Assembly: GCF_013415305.1 (NCBI RefSeq)
Contig: NZ_JACBXU010000008.1
Coordinates: 1 to 64,000 of the forward strand
Reading direction: 5' to 3'
Length of the DNA: 64,000 nucleotides
Source: Pantoea sp. WMus005
Lineage (GTDB): Bacteria; Pseudomonadota; Gammaproteobacteria; Enterobacterales; Enterobacteriaceae
In this document: one piece after another, positions 32,716 to 41,802 of the stretch
Layout: every line of letters starts with the position of its first letter
Numbering within the stretch: the stretch's first letter is position 1
Position numbers and translations under genes: made by a program
Notes under the pieces: generated by a model
Database searches by the model: none
What the model saw: the letters and a program-made list of their open reading frames with translations, nothing else
Told to the model about the DNA's origin: nothing

Positions 32716-33148
32716 GACTTTTTTCCTGCTTTATCATTATGGGTATTGCTGTGTGTGGAATGATTTATACATTGTTTTATTTAATTTAACACCATAAGAA
32801 AAGTCTGATTACGCGACAACAGAAATAAATGGTTTCACTCTATGCATGATAAATATTAAATCCCCAGCAGAGCAGTAATAAACAATTGTTGATGATTAAT
32901 GTATGCGTTGGAAAGAAAGTGTTCACATGCAAGGTCAGGAGGCCTGAAATCAGGGGATCTACCTCTCTGTCAGGGGCATTTGCCAGGAATTTTCCTGGCA
33001 GCGATTCTTAAGCACGGGTTGTGGTAAATATGTAATGGGGGTGAGTAATCAGATAAGCGCTTTATGCTTTATTGTTAGAATTTTTTCTATTTTTTTTCAT
33101 TAACGACCAGTGATAAGTACAGAGAAAAAAGCGAGCTAAGTCATTGAT
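32716..33148. other. AT-rich intergenic stretch with one palindrome
   Basis: About 430 bp without a convincing gene. It is noticeably AT-rich at both ends. Near the middle is the palindrome TGCCAGGAA / TTCCTGGCA (32981-33000), with no T run on either side. No insertion-sequence end or duplication was recognised. Confidence 0.5.
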
Positions 33149-33544
33149 CTATTGTGTCAGAAGCTGGTTGAGTTTCTCCAGATCGCTGCTAACCCATTCA
33201 ATATCAAGCTTAAATCGCTCATCTGAAGTAAATGGCTGGCGAAAAACCGTTACGATCACTTCGGCGCCCTGTTCGTTAGCTATCACGCGCATCGGCACGT
33301 AGATCTCCTTTCCTGAGCCGCTATCAATCCAGTGATCCATAACGCCAAACGGATTATAGGGTGAGAACCGGATCTTCACATTGCCCTGAGGGCCTTTAGC
33401 ACGCCAGCGGTTGCCATCGGGTTCCAGTGCGCTTTGTGTCAGCCCGGAAGCCCACTTAGGGAAAAATTCTGGCTTCCAGATAGTTTCATAAAGATCTAAC
33501 CACTGACGTGGAATTGTCAGGCTCAGAGTGCGCGAGGAGAGCAT
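33149..33544 (-). CDS. SRPBCC family (START/Bet v1-like) protein
   Basis: A 131-aa soluble protein with features of the polyketide-cyclase/AHSA1-type SRPBCC fold: an N-terminal strand-helix (SLTIPRQWLDLYETIWKPEFFPKW), alternating strands around GNVKIRFSPYNPFGVMDHWI, and a long C-terminal helix (SSDLEKLNQLL). These proteins bind small hydrophobic ligands; the ligand here is unknown. The start at 33544 has a GGAGG site 5 nt upstream. It is on the same strand as the PLP enzyme upstream of it, separated by 136 bp. Confidence 0.75.
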   Translation of the reverse strand: MLSSRTLSLTIPRQWLDLYETIWKPEFFPKWASGLTQSALEPDGNRWRAKGPQGNVKIRFSPYNPFGVMDHWIDSGSGKEIYVPMRVIANEQGAEVIVTVFRQPFTSDERFKLDIEWVSSDLEKLNQLLTQ

Positions 33545-33680
33545 GTAACCTCCGGTAGATAGGCTAAAAAGGCATTAAAGCATGGGCCCAGGCTTGTTAA
33601 AACGTTGTTACAGCAGAAGTGTGGTGTTGACAGGGTTTCGTACAAACGACAGACAACGGATGAGGCTGTCTGTCTTTGAT

Positions 33681-34838
33681 TCAGATGAAATTGCCGCGCG
33701 CAGAAATTGTATGCTCTTCGCTATGACCGCTGGTGTAACGAAGTATAAAGCCATCTGACTGGGCCATAACTGCGCAACTGTGATTCGGGAAGATACGCAG
33801 CAATGTGCCGACTTCCGGGCGGCGATCCTGATAAAGCAGAAAACCGTGCTCCTCCGATAACTTCGTCACCTCATATGTGTGGCCCGCTTCGTCAGCTGCA
33901 ATACCAAAGCCGCTGGCGTTGGTGCCATGCGGTCCTTTATCCGAACTCAGCATTTTCGACCCGGCATCCACAATCGCAAAATGTTCGTTCACCGCGACCA
34001 CGCGTGTAATGACACTCATTGCCAGCTGATCCACGTGACTCAACCCAAGGCGGCAGGCAGTGAGATCCAGCAGGGCATAGTTGCCGGGCCTGATTTCATT
34101 AATACAGGGCGCAATGTCTGCTGCCAGCGCGGTAGGCGTTGAACCTACTGAGAGTGGGCAGTCAGTAAACCCAGCAGCCTGCAGTTTTGCCTTTACTCGC
34201 TGCATCAGTGTTGTTTCCTGCCGCGCCACATCGGCAATGGCCGCAGCGTTACCGGCACCATAAGCGTGACCCGCATGCGACACTAATCCGGCAAAGCGTA
34301 ACCCTTTGTCCTGCAGCGCCTGGGCAATCAGCACCGCTTCATCTGTATCTGGATTAACGCCAATCCGATGTAATCCAACATCAACTTTAATCGCCACCGC
34401 CAGTTCGCATTCTGGTTGCTGCTGACTGGCCTCAGCAATCGCTGCCACACCCTGCAGTCTGTCCGCAATCAGGGTGAGTCTGACCCGGTGAAGCACGGCG
34501 AGGCGCAGTAATTCTGCCACGCTTTGCGGGTGTACAACCGGATAGGCCAACAGCAAATCACTAACGCCACCCTGAATGAAACTGATGCCTTCGCTGGGTT
34601 TAGAGACGGTAATACCCTGTGCGCCGGACGCAATCTGACGCTGTGCAATCCAGACGCTTTTATGTGTTTTGATATGCGGACGCAGTGTGGCGCCAGCGGC
34701 ACTGGCTTTGCGCTGCATATACTGCAGGTTATGCTCCAGGCGATGTGCATCTACTTCAATATAGGGCGTAAGGCGATCATCAATCAGCGGGCGCTGCCAC
34801 TGCTGTGTATCGTTGATATTCATAAGATTGTCCGGCAT
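33681..34838 (-). CDS. DSD1/D-threonine-aldolase-like PLP enzyme
   Basis: A 385-aa fold-type III PLP enzyme. An alanine-racemase-like N-terminal barrel carries the PLP-binding Lys in RPHIKTHKS (about residue 57), followed by GLHRIGV, SHAGHAYG and the phosphate-binding SVGSTPTALA. The C-terminal domain has RIFPNHSC, whose His-x-Cys pair is the metal site of D-serine dehydratases and D-threonine aldolases. The substrate is probably a D-beta-hydroxy amino acid, but it cannot be told from sequence. The start is uncertain (34838 or 34823), since neither has a clear ribosome-binding site. It lies in the yicG-yicC variable segment. Confidence 0.85.
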   Translation of the reverse strand: MPDNLMNINDTQQWQRPLIDDRLTPYIEVDAHRLEHNLQYMQRKASAAGATLRPHIKTHKSVWIAQRQIASGAQGITVSKPSEGISFIQGGVSDLLLAYPVVHPQSVAELLRLAVLHRVRLTLIADRLQGVAAIAEASQQQPECELAVAIKVDVGLHRIGVNPDTDEAVLIAQALQDKGLRFAGLVSHAGHAYGAGNAAAIADVARQETTLMQRVKAKLQAAGFTDCPLSVGSTPTALAADIAPCINEIRPGNYALLDLTACRLGLSHVDQLAMSVITRVVAVNEHFAIVDAGSKMLSSDKGPHGTNASGFGIAADEAGHTYEVTKLSEEHGFLLYQDRRPEVGTLLRIFPNHSCAVMAQSDGFILRYTSGHSEEHTISARGNFI

Positions 34839-34971
34839 TTCACGAGGTAAGAGGATTCATCATTCCTTAATTACCTCTCTGATACCAGCCTGCCTGCCGC
34901 AGAACAGGTGTGCTGAATAGCTGAAGTTATTGGGACAGAGGAAGCGGACGTAACGCATGAGGGGATCAGCA

Positions 34972-35008
34972 GATAAAAACAATAAAGCAGGCGCGTGGCC
35001 TGCTTTAT
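34972..35008 (-). terminator. Terminator after lpxP
   Basis: An 11-bp perfect stem (ATAAAGCAGGC and its complement) with a 5-nt loop. On the minus strand it is followed by TGTTTTTATC. It begins 9 bp past the lpxP stop. Confidence 0.9.
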
Positions 35009-35016
35009 CAGTTAAC

Positions 35017-35940
35017 TCAGACGTAGAGCGATTTTTCACCCGGTGGGCGGGTTTTGAAGCGACGGTGCAGCCAGAGATATTGTTCGGGCGCACGCAGAAT
35101 CTGATTTTCGATCACTTTGTTCATATAAGCTGCAGCAGCAGCCTCGTCCGTATGAGGGTAATTTTCCAGCATCGGTTCGATGATCAAGTGGTAGCCATCA
35201 TTTCCTGGATTACGAATCAGCATAATCGGCACCATCGCTGGCTTCGCCAGACGCGACAGAACAAACGTCCCGTTAGTGGTGGCGGCTTTTTCCACTGCAA
35301 ACAGCGGCGCAAAGGTGCTGCCTTTAGGGCCGTAATCCTGGTCAGGCGCAAACCAGACCGATTCACCCTGTTTCAGGGCATTAACCATACCGCGTAGATC
35401 ACGACGGTCGATCATCGCTTTATTAGAGCGCATCCGACCTTTAGTCTGCACATATTCCATCGCCTGGTTATTGTGGGGGCGGTACATCGCCATCATTGGC
35501 TGACAGAGTCCGCTGATGCGGCCACCCAGTTCCAGTGACATGAAATGCACACCAATCAGCATCACACCACGATTTTCTTTCTGCGCAGCATGCAGGTTTT
35601 CCATTCCCGATACTTTAAACAGACGTCTTACTGCACGGTCAGACCAGAACCAGGCAATACCGGTTTCAGCCAGGGCCATGCCCAGCGACGCAAAGTTGCC
35701 GGCAATCATATGCTCTGTTTTTTCTTCGCTGATGCCCGGGAAGCAGAGTTCGATGTTCCGTCGGGTGATGCGTTCGCGGCGCTGCAGGAAATGACGGGAA
35801 ATTTTGCCCGCGCCGGTACCGAGACGCATAAGAACAGGATAGGGAAGCTGGACCAGAAGCCAGAGCACACCAAGGCCAAACCAGGTAAACCAATAACGCG
35901 GATGCAGCAGCGAACTGCTAAATTTTCCGTTGTTTTTCAT
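35017..35940 (-). CDS. lpxP: Lipid A late acyltransferase, LpxP-type
   Basis: Inner-membrane acyltransferase of the LpxL/LpxP/LpxM family that adds a secondary acyl chain to Kdo2-lipid IVA. An N-terminal membrane anchor (YWFTWFGLGVLWLLVQLPYPV) precedes the HX4E catalytic motif in GVHFMSLELGGR and the WFAPDQDYGPKGS block. Diagnostic stretches (FMSLELGGR, QPMMAMYRPHNN, SNKAMI) look closer to E. coli LpxP, the cold-induced palmitoleoyl transferase, than to LpxL. The ATG at 35940 with GAAGG upstream gives 307 aa, near LpxP's 306. The position between the variable genes and yicC is not the E. coli location. Confidence 0.88.
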   Translation of the reverse strand: MKNNGKFSSSLLHPRYWFTWFGLGVLWLLVQLPYPVLMRLGTGAGKISRHFLQRRERITRRNIELCFPGISEEKTEHMIAGNFASLGMALAETGIAWFWSDRAVRRLFKVSGMENLHAAQKENRGVMLIGVHFMSLELGGRISGLCQPMMAMYRPHNNQAMEYVQTKGRMRSNKAMIDRRDLRGMVNALKQGESVWFAPDQDYGPKGSTFAPLFAVEKAATTNGTFVLSRLAKPAMVPIMLIRNPGNDGYHLIIEPMLENYPHTDEAAAAAYMNKVIENQILRAPEQYLWLHRRFKTRPPGEKSLYV

Positions 35941-36366
35941 TAACAACCTTCATGGAATAGGGGGAAGTATCGCATAAAGAGCACTTCCATGAGTCTTAAA
36001 GCGGTACGGCTGTACTGATTTCGACCAGTACTTTATCAAAAAGTGCCTTCAAAGAAAGGGAAACTCCGGAATCTACAGGATTGACCTGTTTCATGGAGAG
36101 GCGTTAATACCGGCTGTAAAAATACATTAATCCTATAAAATCTTTACTTTTCAATATCTTAATCGAATCCTGAAGAAGGCTTTAATTGTAAGCGAGGCCA
36201 TTTCAGGAACAGTCTGGAAATGATTATTTATTTATCTTTACCTGATTCTGATGCTGGCTGCGCTGAAAAAGCGATTAATTGTGGCGGAAGGCGCTAATGC
36301 TTTAAGTGCTGATAGCAGCTGAAAGGGGTAACAAAGCGCTGCTGCGAGCGCTTTGTTGGGTAGAAA
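35941..36366. other. Intergenic stretch between yicC and lpxP
   Basis: About 425 bp with no supportable gene. It is AT-rich between 36110 and 36245. A stem AACAAAGCGC / GCGCTTTGTT (36330-36357) lies just past the yicC stop and probably ends yicC transcription despite a poor T run. The lpxP promoter should lie in the AT-rich half. No E. coli dinD remnant is visible. Confidence 0.5.
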
Positions 36367-37230
36367 TTACTCAATATTCTGAATCTGCTCGCGCATCTGT
36401 TCAATCAGCACTTTTAGTTCGATCGCTGAAGTGGTGATTTCTGCGTTAATCGACTTTGATGCCAGCGTATTCGACTCACGATTGAACTCCTGCATCATGA
36501 AATCGAGACGGCGGCCAACGGCCTCTTTCTTTTTCAGGATGTTGTAGGTCTCTTTCACGTGCGCATCCAGACGATCCAGCTCTTCAGAGACGTCGACACG
36601 CTGCGCCATCATCACCAGTTCCTGCTCAAGGCGATTGTTTTCCAGCTGGACTTCAGCATCTTCCAGCTTGGCGACCAGACGCTCACGCTGCCATTTAATC
36701 ACTTCAGGCATCTGCGCGCGCACTTTGCTGACTTCCTGTGAGACGCCTTCCAGACGTTGCTCAATCATCGCTTTCAGTGCAGTGCCTTCGCTTTCACGTG
36801 CCGCAATAAAATCATCCAGCGCACCATCCAGTGCCTGTAATAACTGCGTGTTGATAGCATCCAGATCCTGCTCCTGCGCAGACATCACACCCGGCCAGCG
36901 CAGAATATCCAGCGGATTAATCGCGCCTTCATCGCTCTGCATTTTTACCCAGTTGGCAACCTGCACCAGCTGTTTAGCCAGCGTTTCATTGAGCATCAGC
37001 TCGCCCTGCGCGCTGGGATCGGCATCATAACGCAGGTTGCACTCAATTTTACCGCGCGTCAGACGCTGGCGAATGCGCTCGCGGATAACCGGCTCCAGCC
37101 CACGAAACTGCTCCGGCAGACGGATATAAGTTTCCAGATAACGCTGGTTAACGGAACGCAGCTCCCAGGCGGCGCTGCCCCATTCGCCTTTGGCTTCACG
37201 GCGGGCATAAGCGGTCATACTGCGGATCAT
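36367..37230 (-). CDS. yicC: YicC family endoribonuclease / RNase adapter
   Basis: A 287-aa cytosolic protein nearly identical in layout to E. coli YicC: N-terminal MIRSMTAYAR, the VNQRYLETY motif, a long coiled-coil-prone middle and the C-terminal GRRLDFMMQEFNRESNTLASK signature. YicC has been linked to degradation of small RNAs such as RyhB. Convention places it divergent to rph; here a lipoprotein gene and nupC lie between them. Confidence 0.96.
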   Translation of the reverse strand: MIRSMTAYARREAKGEWGSAAWELRSVNQRYLETYIRLPEQFRGLEPVIRERIRQRLTRGKIECNLRYDADPSAQGELMLNETLAKQLVQVANWVKMQSDEGAINPLDILRWPGVMSAQEQDLDAINTQLLQALDGALDDFIAARESEGTALKAMIEQRLEGVSQEVSKVRAQMPEVIKWQRERLVAKLEDAEVQLENNRLEQELVMMAQRVDVSEELDRLDAHVKETYNILKKKEAVGRRLDFMMQEFNRESNTLASKSINAEITTSAIELKVLIEQMREQIQNIE

Positions 37231-37385
37231 AAGCGGTACTCATTTGCGGAAAGATGGGTGAAGTATAGCGAGGCGAGCCACGGCATAACAGGCATAAGCG
37301 TCTCACAGGAAAATAACGAACCATTTCCGCTTTTAGTGACAGCCACTTATGATGAACGCTGACCCCTTGTGAGGATGACTAATCT

Positions 37386-37811
37386 ATGTCTCGCGTTATT
37401 GCTCTTCCTGTTGTGATGGCGCTGCTGCTGGCGGGTTGCCAGATTCGCCACGCGCCGCCGACTAAACCGCAACCCATCTGTGCGGGTGGCGATATGATGA
37501 TGCAGACCACGTTGTGGTTTGGACTAAGCAAGCCAGATGGCGGCAGTGTGAGTTCACTCGACTGGATGAACTTCGTAGATAACGAAGTCACGCCACGTTT
37601 CAAAGCGGGATTGTCGGTCTATGACGCTAAAGGTCAGTGGCTGGGCGAGAACGGTAAGCTGGCACGAGAGAACAGTAAGGCATTGATGCTCATCCATGGT
37701 ATCGATCACGCCACCAATCAGGATATTGAGGCGTTACGCAATCTCTACAAAAAACGGTTTGATCAGGAGTCGGTGATGCGGGTAGATGCGCCCGTCTGTG
37801 TCGGATTCTAG
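37386..37811 (+). CDS. DUF3574 domain lipoprotein
   Basis: A 141-aa protein with a lipoprotein signal peptide: hydrophobic residues 5-16, lipobox LLAG-C and acylation at about Cys18. The mature part matches the DUF3574 pattern (TLWFGLSKPDGG, VTPRFKAGLSVYDAKGQW). Asp is not at +2 after the cysteine (Gln follows), so outer-membrane sorting is expected. The function is unknown. It is divergent from yicC and convergent with nupC, an insertion relative to E. coli. Confidence 0.85.
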   Translation: MSRVIALPVVMALLLAGCQIRHAPPTKPQPICAGGDMMMQTTLWFGLSKPDGGSVSSLDWMNFVDNEVTPRFKAGLSVYDAKGQWLGENGKLARENSKALMLIHGIDHATNQDIEALRNLYKKRFDQESVMRVDAPVCVGF

Positions 37812-37819
37812 GGCGAAAG

Positions 37820-37841
37820 CGGGCGGCAGCACTGCCGCCCG
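37820..37841. terminator. Bidirectional hairpin between the DUF3574 gene and nupC
   Basis: A perfect 10-bp stem CGGGCGGCAG / CTGCCGCCCG with a CA loop lies in the 38-bp gap between two convergent stops. No T run is present. Confidence 0.7.
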
Positions 37842-37849
37842 TTGAATCA

Positions 37850-39034
37850 TCAGATAAACAGGCCCGCAAAGGCCGCAGAGAGCAGGCTGACCAGCGTGGA
37901 GCCATAGACCAGCTTCCAGCCAAACCGGGAAACCACATTTCCCTGTTTCTCGTTCAGGCCTTTTATTGCGCCCGCTACAATGCCGATCGAGGCAAAGTTA
38001 GCAAAGGAGACCAGGAACACCGACAGAATACCCAGCCCGCGCGCACTCATGCTCGACGCGACTTTCTGCAGTTCAATCATCGCCACAAATTCATTCGCAA
38101 CCAGCTTGGTCGCCATGATGCTGGCTGCCTGCAGGGCATCGGCTTTGGGAATACCAATTAGCCAGGCCAGTGGATAGAACAGATAGCCGAGCAGCTGCTG
38201 GAAGCTGTAGCCGAACACCGCCGCAAACACCGCGTTCACGGCAGCAATCAGGGCAATAAAGCCAATCAGCATCGCCAGAATGATCATCGCAACTTTGAAA
38301 CCGGCAAGTATGTACTCGCCCAGCATCTCAAAGAAGCTCTGCTCTTCATGCAGCTTTTCCAGCGCGATAGGCTGCTCATCCCGGCTTTCCATCGGGTTGA
38401 TGATCGACAGGATAATAAAGGTGCTGAACATGTTAAGCAGCAGGGCCGCAACCACATACTTCGGTTCAATCATCGACATATAAGCCCCGACAATCGACAA
38501 CGAAACGGTGGACATCGCGGTCGCTGCCATGGTGTAGAGACGGCGCGGCGGGATATCGCCCAGAATCCCTTTATAGGCGATAAAGTTTTCTGACTGACCC
38601 AGAATCAGTGTGCTGACGGCGTTAAACGACTCCAGCTTGCCCATGCCGTTAATCTTCGACAGCAGTGTCCCGAAAATACGGATCAGCAGGGGCAGAATAC
38701 GCCAGTGCTGTAATATGCCGATCAGCGCTGAAATAAAGACAATCGGGCAAAGCACGCCAAGGAAGATAAATGCCAGCCCCTGTTTGCTCATTCCGCCAAA
38801 CACAAACTCTGTGCCCTGTGCGGCAAAGCCCAGCAGCGTCTCAAAGAAACCGGCGAACGAGCTGACCAGCGCCAGACCTCCGGCAGAGTGAAGGAAGAAC
38901 CAACCCAACGCGGCTTCCACCACAATCAGTTGAACAATAAAGCGCAGACGAATCTGTTTACGGTCATGACTGACCAGCAGCGCAAGGGCGAAAATCACCA
39001 CCAGCGCCAGCAGGAAATGAAGAATGGCGGCCAT
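37850..39034 (-). CDS. nupC: Concentrative nucleoside transporter, NupC type
   Basis: Inner-membrane CNT-family proton/nucleoside symporter, 394 aa (E. coli NupC 400). The conserved QSENFIAYK motif that binds ribose and base, [20 protein letters not shown], and VANEFVAM with the C-terminal [25 protein letters not shown] are all present. NupC is a better match than the longer NupX/YeiM relatives. It is divergent from rph; E. coli nupC is located elsewhere. Confidence 0.9.
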   Translation of the reverse strand: MAAILHFLLALVVIFALALLVSHDRKQIRLRFIVQLIVVEAALGWFFLHSAGGLALVSSFAGFFETLLGFAAQGTEFVFGGMSKQGLAFIFLGVLCPIVFISALIGILQHWRILPLLIRIFGTLLSKINGMGKLESFNAVSTLILGQSENFIAYKGILGDIPPRRLYTMAATAMSTVSLSIVGAYMSMIEPKYVVAALLLNMFSTFIILSIINPMESRDEQPIALEKLHEEQSFFEMLGEYILAGFKVAMIILAMLIGFIALIAAVNAVFAAVFGYSFQQLLGYLFYPLAWLIGIPKADALQAASIMATKLVANEFVAMIELQKVASSMSARGLGILSVFLVSFANFASIGIVAGAIKGLNEKQGNVVSRFGWKLVYGSTLVSLLSAAFAGLFI

Positions 39035-39121
39035 ATGTCTTTTTTATCAGAGAGAAAGGAAAGCGCATTTAGCCACAGCTGGCAGGGAATTTCATCTGAT
39101 GCCTGCGCCGGACCTGCGTAA

Positions 39122-39150
39122 GAGACAGCGGGCAAGGAAGTCCGTATAAT
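39122..39150 (+). promoter_or_regulatory. rph-pyrE promoter
   Basis: GAGACA (39122-39127), a 17-bp spacer and a perfect TATAAT (39145-39150), about 28 bp upstream of the rph start. Placement is by motif only. Confidence 0.7.
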
Positions 39151-39184
39151 GCGCAGCCAATCATTAGCAAGCCGGAGAATACCC

Positions 39185-39901
39185 ATGCGTCCAGCAGGCC
39201 GTAGCGCACAACAGGTGCGTCCAGTCACATTGACCCGCAATTACACCAAACACGCAGAGGGTTCCGTTCTGGTGGAATTCGGCGAAACGAAAGTGCTTTG
39301 CACTGCCTCCGTAGACGAAGGGGTTCCGCGTTTCCTTAAAGGCCAGGGCCAGGGTTGGGTTACCGCCGAATATGGCATGCTGCCGCGTTCGACCCACAGC
39401 CGTATGGCGCGTGAAGCCGCAAAAGGCAAGCAGGGCGGGCGAACGCTCGAGATTCAGCGTCTGATCGCCCGTTCACTGCGCGCCGCGGTGGATCTGAAAG
39501 CCCTGGGTGAATTTACCATCACGCTTGACTGTGACGTGATTCAGGCCGATGGCGGCACCCGTACCGCATCAATCACTGGCGCCTGTGTGGCACTGGCTGA
39601 TGCGCTGAACAAACTGGTAGCCAGCGGCAAGCTGAAAGCAAACCCGATGAAGGGCATGGTCGCAGCGATTTCAGTGGGCATCGTCAGGGGCGAAGCGTTA
39701 TGCGATCTGGAGTACGTTGAAGACTCAGCCGCAGAAACCGACATGAACGTCGTGATGCTGGAAGATGGCCGCATGATCGAGGTGCAGGGCACTGCCGAGG
39801 GCGAACCGTTCAGTCATGAAGAATTGCTGACGTTACTGGCGCTGGCACGCGGCGGAATTGAGGAATTAATTCAGGCGCAGAAAGCAGCGCTGGAAAATTG
39901 A
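39185..39901 (+). CDS. rph: Ribonuclease PH
   Basis: Phosphorolytic 3'-5' exonuclease for tRNA 3' maturation. The start at 39185 ([14 protein letters not shown]) gives 238 aa, the full wild-type length. Conserved RNase PH blocks [32 protein letters not shown] and [19 protein letters not shown] are intact. The C-terminus runs to QAQKAALEN without the frameshift that truncates E. coli K-12 rph, so the normal translation-coupled control of pyrE should operate. Confidence 0.97.
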   Translation: MRPAGRSAQQVRPVTLTRNYTKHAEGSVLVEFGETKVLCTASVDEGVPRFLKGQGQGWVTAEYGMLPRSTHSRMAREAAKGKQGGRTLEIQRLIARSLRAAVDLKALGEFTITLDCDVIQADGGTRTASITGACVALADALNKLVASGKLKANPMKGMVAAISVGIVRGEALCDLEYVEDSAAETDMNVVMLEDGRMIEVQGTAEGEPFSHEELLTLLALARGGIEELIQAQKAALEN

Positions 39902-39907
39902 TGTAAC

Positions 39908-39934
39908 AGGCGACCTCAGAGTCGCCTTTTCTTT
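39908..39934 (+). promoter_or_regulatory. pyrE attenuator (intrinsic terminator in the rph-pyrE gap)
   Basis: Stem AGGCGAC / GTCGCCT followed by TTTCTTT, beginning 6 nt after the rph stop. In enterobacteria a ribosome closely following RNA polymerase through rph suppresses this terminator when UTP is low, raising pyrE expression. Spacing and form fit that mechanism. Confidence 0.88.
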
Positions 39935-39950
39935 ATTTGAGGAGTGAGAA

Positions 39951-40592
39951 ATGAAAGCCTGGCAGCGTCAGTTTATTGAATTCGCCCTGAACAAACAGGT
40001 GCTGAAGTTCGGTGAGTTCACTTTGAAGTCCGGGCGTAAAAGCCCCTATTTCTTTAATGCCGGTCTGTTTAACAGCGGACGGGATTTAGCGCTGCTGGGA
40101 CGCTTCTACGCGCAGGCGCTGGTGGATGGTGCTGTGGATTTCGATCTGCTGTTCGGTCCGGCCTATAAAGGCATTCCGATTGCCACCACTACAGCGGTGG
40201 CGCTGGCGGATCATCATGACCGCGATGTGCCTTACTGCTTCAACCGTAAAGAAGCCAAAGATCACGGTGAAGGCGGTCTGCTGGTGGGCAGCACGCTGCA
40301 GGGTAAAGTGATGCTGGTAGACGATGTGATCACCGCCGGCACAGCGATTCGTGAGTCGATGGATATTATCGGCGCGCACAACGCTACCCTGGCTGGCGTG
40401 CTGGTTTCGCTTGATCGTCAGGAGCGAGGACGCGGAGAAATGTCGGCGATTCAGGAAGTGGAACGTGATTACGGCTGTAAAGTAACCGCGATTATCACAC
40501 TGGCAGACCTGATCGCCTGGCTGGAAGAGAAGCCGGAGATGGCCGATCATCTGGCCCAGGTCCGTGCTTATCAGAAAGCATACGGGATTTAA
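39951..40592 (+). CDS. pyrE: Orotate phosphoribosyltransferase
   Basis: Adds the ribose-phosphate of PRPP to orotate in de novo pyrimidine synthesis. The 213-aa protein has the PRPP loop [17 protein letters not shown], the flexible catalytic loop around [13 protein letters not shown], and [18 protein letters not shown] at the N-terminus. It has a strong AGGAG site. It is controlled by the attenuator in front of it. Confidence 0.98.
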   Translation: MKAWQRQFIEFALNKQVLKFGEFTLKSGRKSPYFFNAGLFNSGRDLALLGRFYAQALVDGAVDFDLLFGPAYKGIPIATTTAVALADHHDRDVPYCFNRKEAKDHGEGGLLVGSTLQGKVMLVDDVITAGTAIRESMDIIGAHNATLAGVLVSLDRQERGRGEMSAIQEVERDYGCKVTAIITLADLIAWLEEKPEMADHLAQVRAYQKAYGI

Positions 40593-40596
40593 CAGA

Positions 40597-40615
40597 GGCG
40601 GGCGCGATGCCCGCC
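40597..40615. terminator. pyrE/slmA shared terminator
   Basis: A 7-bp GC stem GGCGGGC / GCCCGCC with a 5-nt loop lies in the 35-bp gap between the convergent pyrE and slmA stops. It is followed by TTCTC on the plus strand. Confidence 0.75.
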
Positions 40616-40627
40616 TTCTCTGACTCT

Positions 40628-41224
40628 TTACGCCAGCTGTGCGGCAATCAGCGGCCAGCGAGCCTCAAAGTCTGCGGTAGGACTAAAACGAAACTCAGAA
40701 CGGACATACCGCGACAATAAGCCTTCACAGAACGCCAGCAGCTGACTTGCCAGTAACGCCTCATCAGCCTGAAAGGCTTCGCCCTCTCGCATTTTCCGTT
40801 CACGCATGACCTGTCGCAGTTGCACTTCAATCCGCTCGAACAGTTGATTGATACGTCCCTGCAGTCGGTCCTGCTCAAACATCAGCGCATGGCCGGTCAG
40901 AATGCGCGTCAGTCCCGGATTACGCTCACCAAATCCCAGAATCAATTGCACGATCAGACGCAGACGCGTCATGGTCTCTTTTTCATCCTTGAGGATCAGA
41001 TTGATGCGGGTAATCAGACTGTCTTCGATAAACTCAATCAGGCTATCGAACATTCGTGTCTTGCTGGGGAAATGACGATACAGCGCCGCTTCGGAAACCC
41101 CCACCGTGGCTGCCAGTTTGGCTGTAGTAATACGCTGACTACCATCTCCCGACTCCAGCATCTGCGCCAGCGCCTGCAAAATCTCTTCGCGACGATTCCG
41201 CTTCGCGACTTTTTTTTCTGCCAT
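40628..41224 (-). CDS. slmA: Nucleoid occlusion factor SlmA
   Basis: TetR-family DNA-binding protein that blocks FtsZ assembly over the nucleoid. The helix-turn-helix is in [24 protein letters not shown] (about 31-55), with the usual all-helical dimer domain after it. Length 198 aa, the E. coli length. It follows dut at a 119-bp distance on the same strand. Confidence 0.97.
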   Translation of the reverse strand: MAEKKVAKRNRREEILQALAQMLESGDGSQRITTAKLAATVGVSEAALYRHFPSKTRMFDSLIEFIEDSLITRINLILKDEKETMTRLRLIVQLILGFGERNPGLTRILTGHALMFEQDRLQGRINQLFERIEVQLRQVMRERKMREGEAFQADEALLASQLLAFCEGLLSRYVRSEFRFSPTADFEARWPLIAAQLA

Positions 41225-41343
41225 GACCTTAAAGACCCCTGAAATTCACCTAAAAACAGGCAACACCTACGCATCTGCCACAGGAACGCGTCCTGCGGCG
41301 ATGAGGAAAAATAACGGGCGTAAGTGAAAGTCGGTAATGCGGG

Positions 41344-41802
41344 TTACTGGCGGCCGGAGTGGCCGAAGCCGCCTTCGCCGCGCTGGCTGGCGTCGAAATC
41401 TTCGACCAGGTTAAATTCCGCCTGGACTACCGGTACAAACACCAGTTGTGCCATGCGATCGCCGGGCTGCAGTGAGAAGCTTTCCTGGCCACGATTCCAG
41501 ACCGATACCATGAGCTGTCCCTGATAGTCCGAATCAATCAGACCCACCAGGTTGCCCAGCACGATGCCATGCTTGTGGCCAAGGCCTGAGCGCGGCAGGA
41601 TGACAGCGGCCAGATCGGGGTCGGCGATATGAATCGCCAGGCCGGTCGGAACCAGTGTCGTGGTGCCTGGTTCGATGTTGAGAACATCATCAATACAGGC
41701 GCGTAAATCTAACCCAGCGGAACCTGAAGTGGCGTAGGTCGGCAGTGGAAACTCTTTGCCGACGCGCGCATCCAGAATCTTAACGTCTATTTTTTTCATC
41801 AT
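41344..41802 (-). CDS. dut: Deoxyuridine 5'-triphosphate nucleotidohydrolase (dUTPase)
   Basis: Trimeric enzyme hydrolysing dUTP to dUMP. All five motifs are visible: GSAGLDLRA (1), [11 protein letters not shown] (2), [11 protein letters not shown] (3), [10 protein letters not shown] (4) and the C-terminal [11 protein letters not shown] (5). The start at 41802 ([10 protein letters not shown]) gives 152 aa and overlaps the end of coaBC by 23 bp, as in E. coli. Confidence 0.97.
   Translation of the reverse strand: MMKKIDVKILDARVGKEFPLPTYATSGSAGLDLRACIDDVLNIEPGTTTLVPTGLAIHIADPDLAAVILPRSGLGHKHGIVLGNLVGLIDSDYQGQLMVSVWNRGQESFSLQPGDRMAQLVFVPVVQAEFNLVEDFDASQRGEGGFGHSGRQ

Noticed and set aside
32981-33000. 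Palindrome TGCCAGGAA / TTCCTGGCA as a possible insertion-element end or attachment site
   Set aside because: No partner copy, no integrase or transposase and no flanking duplication is visible; it may be an ordinary hairpin.
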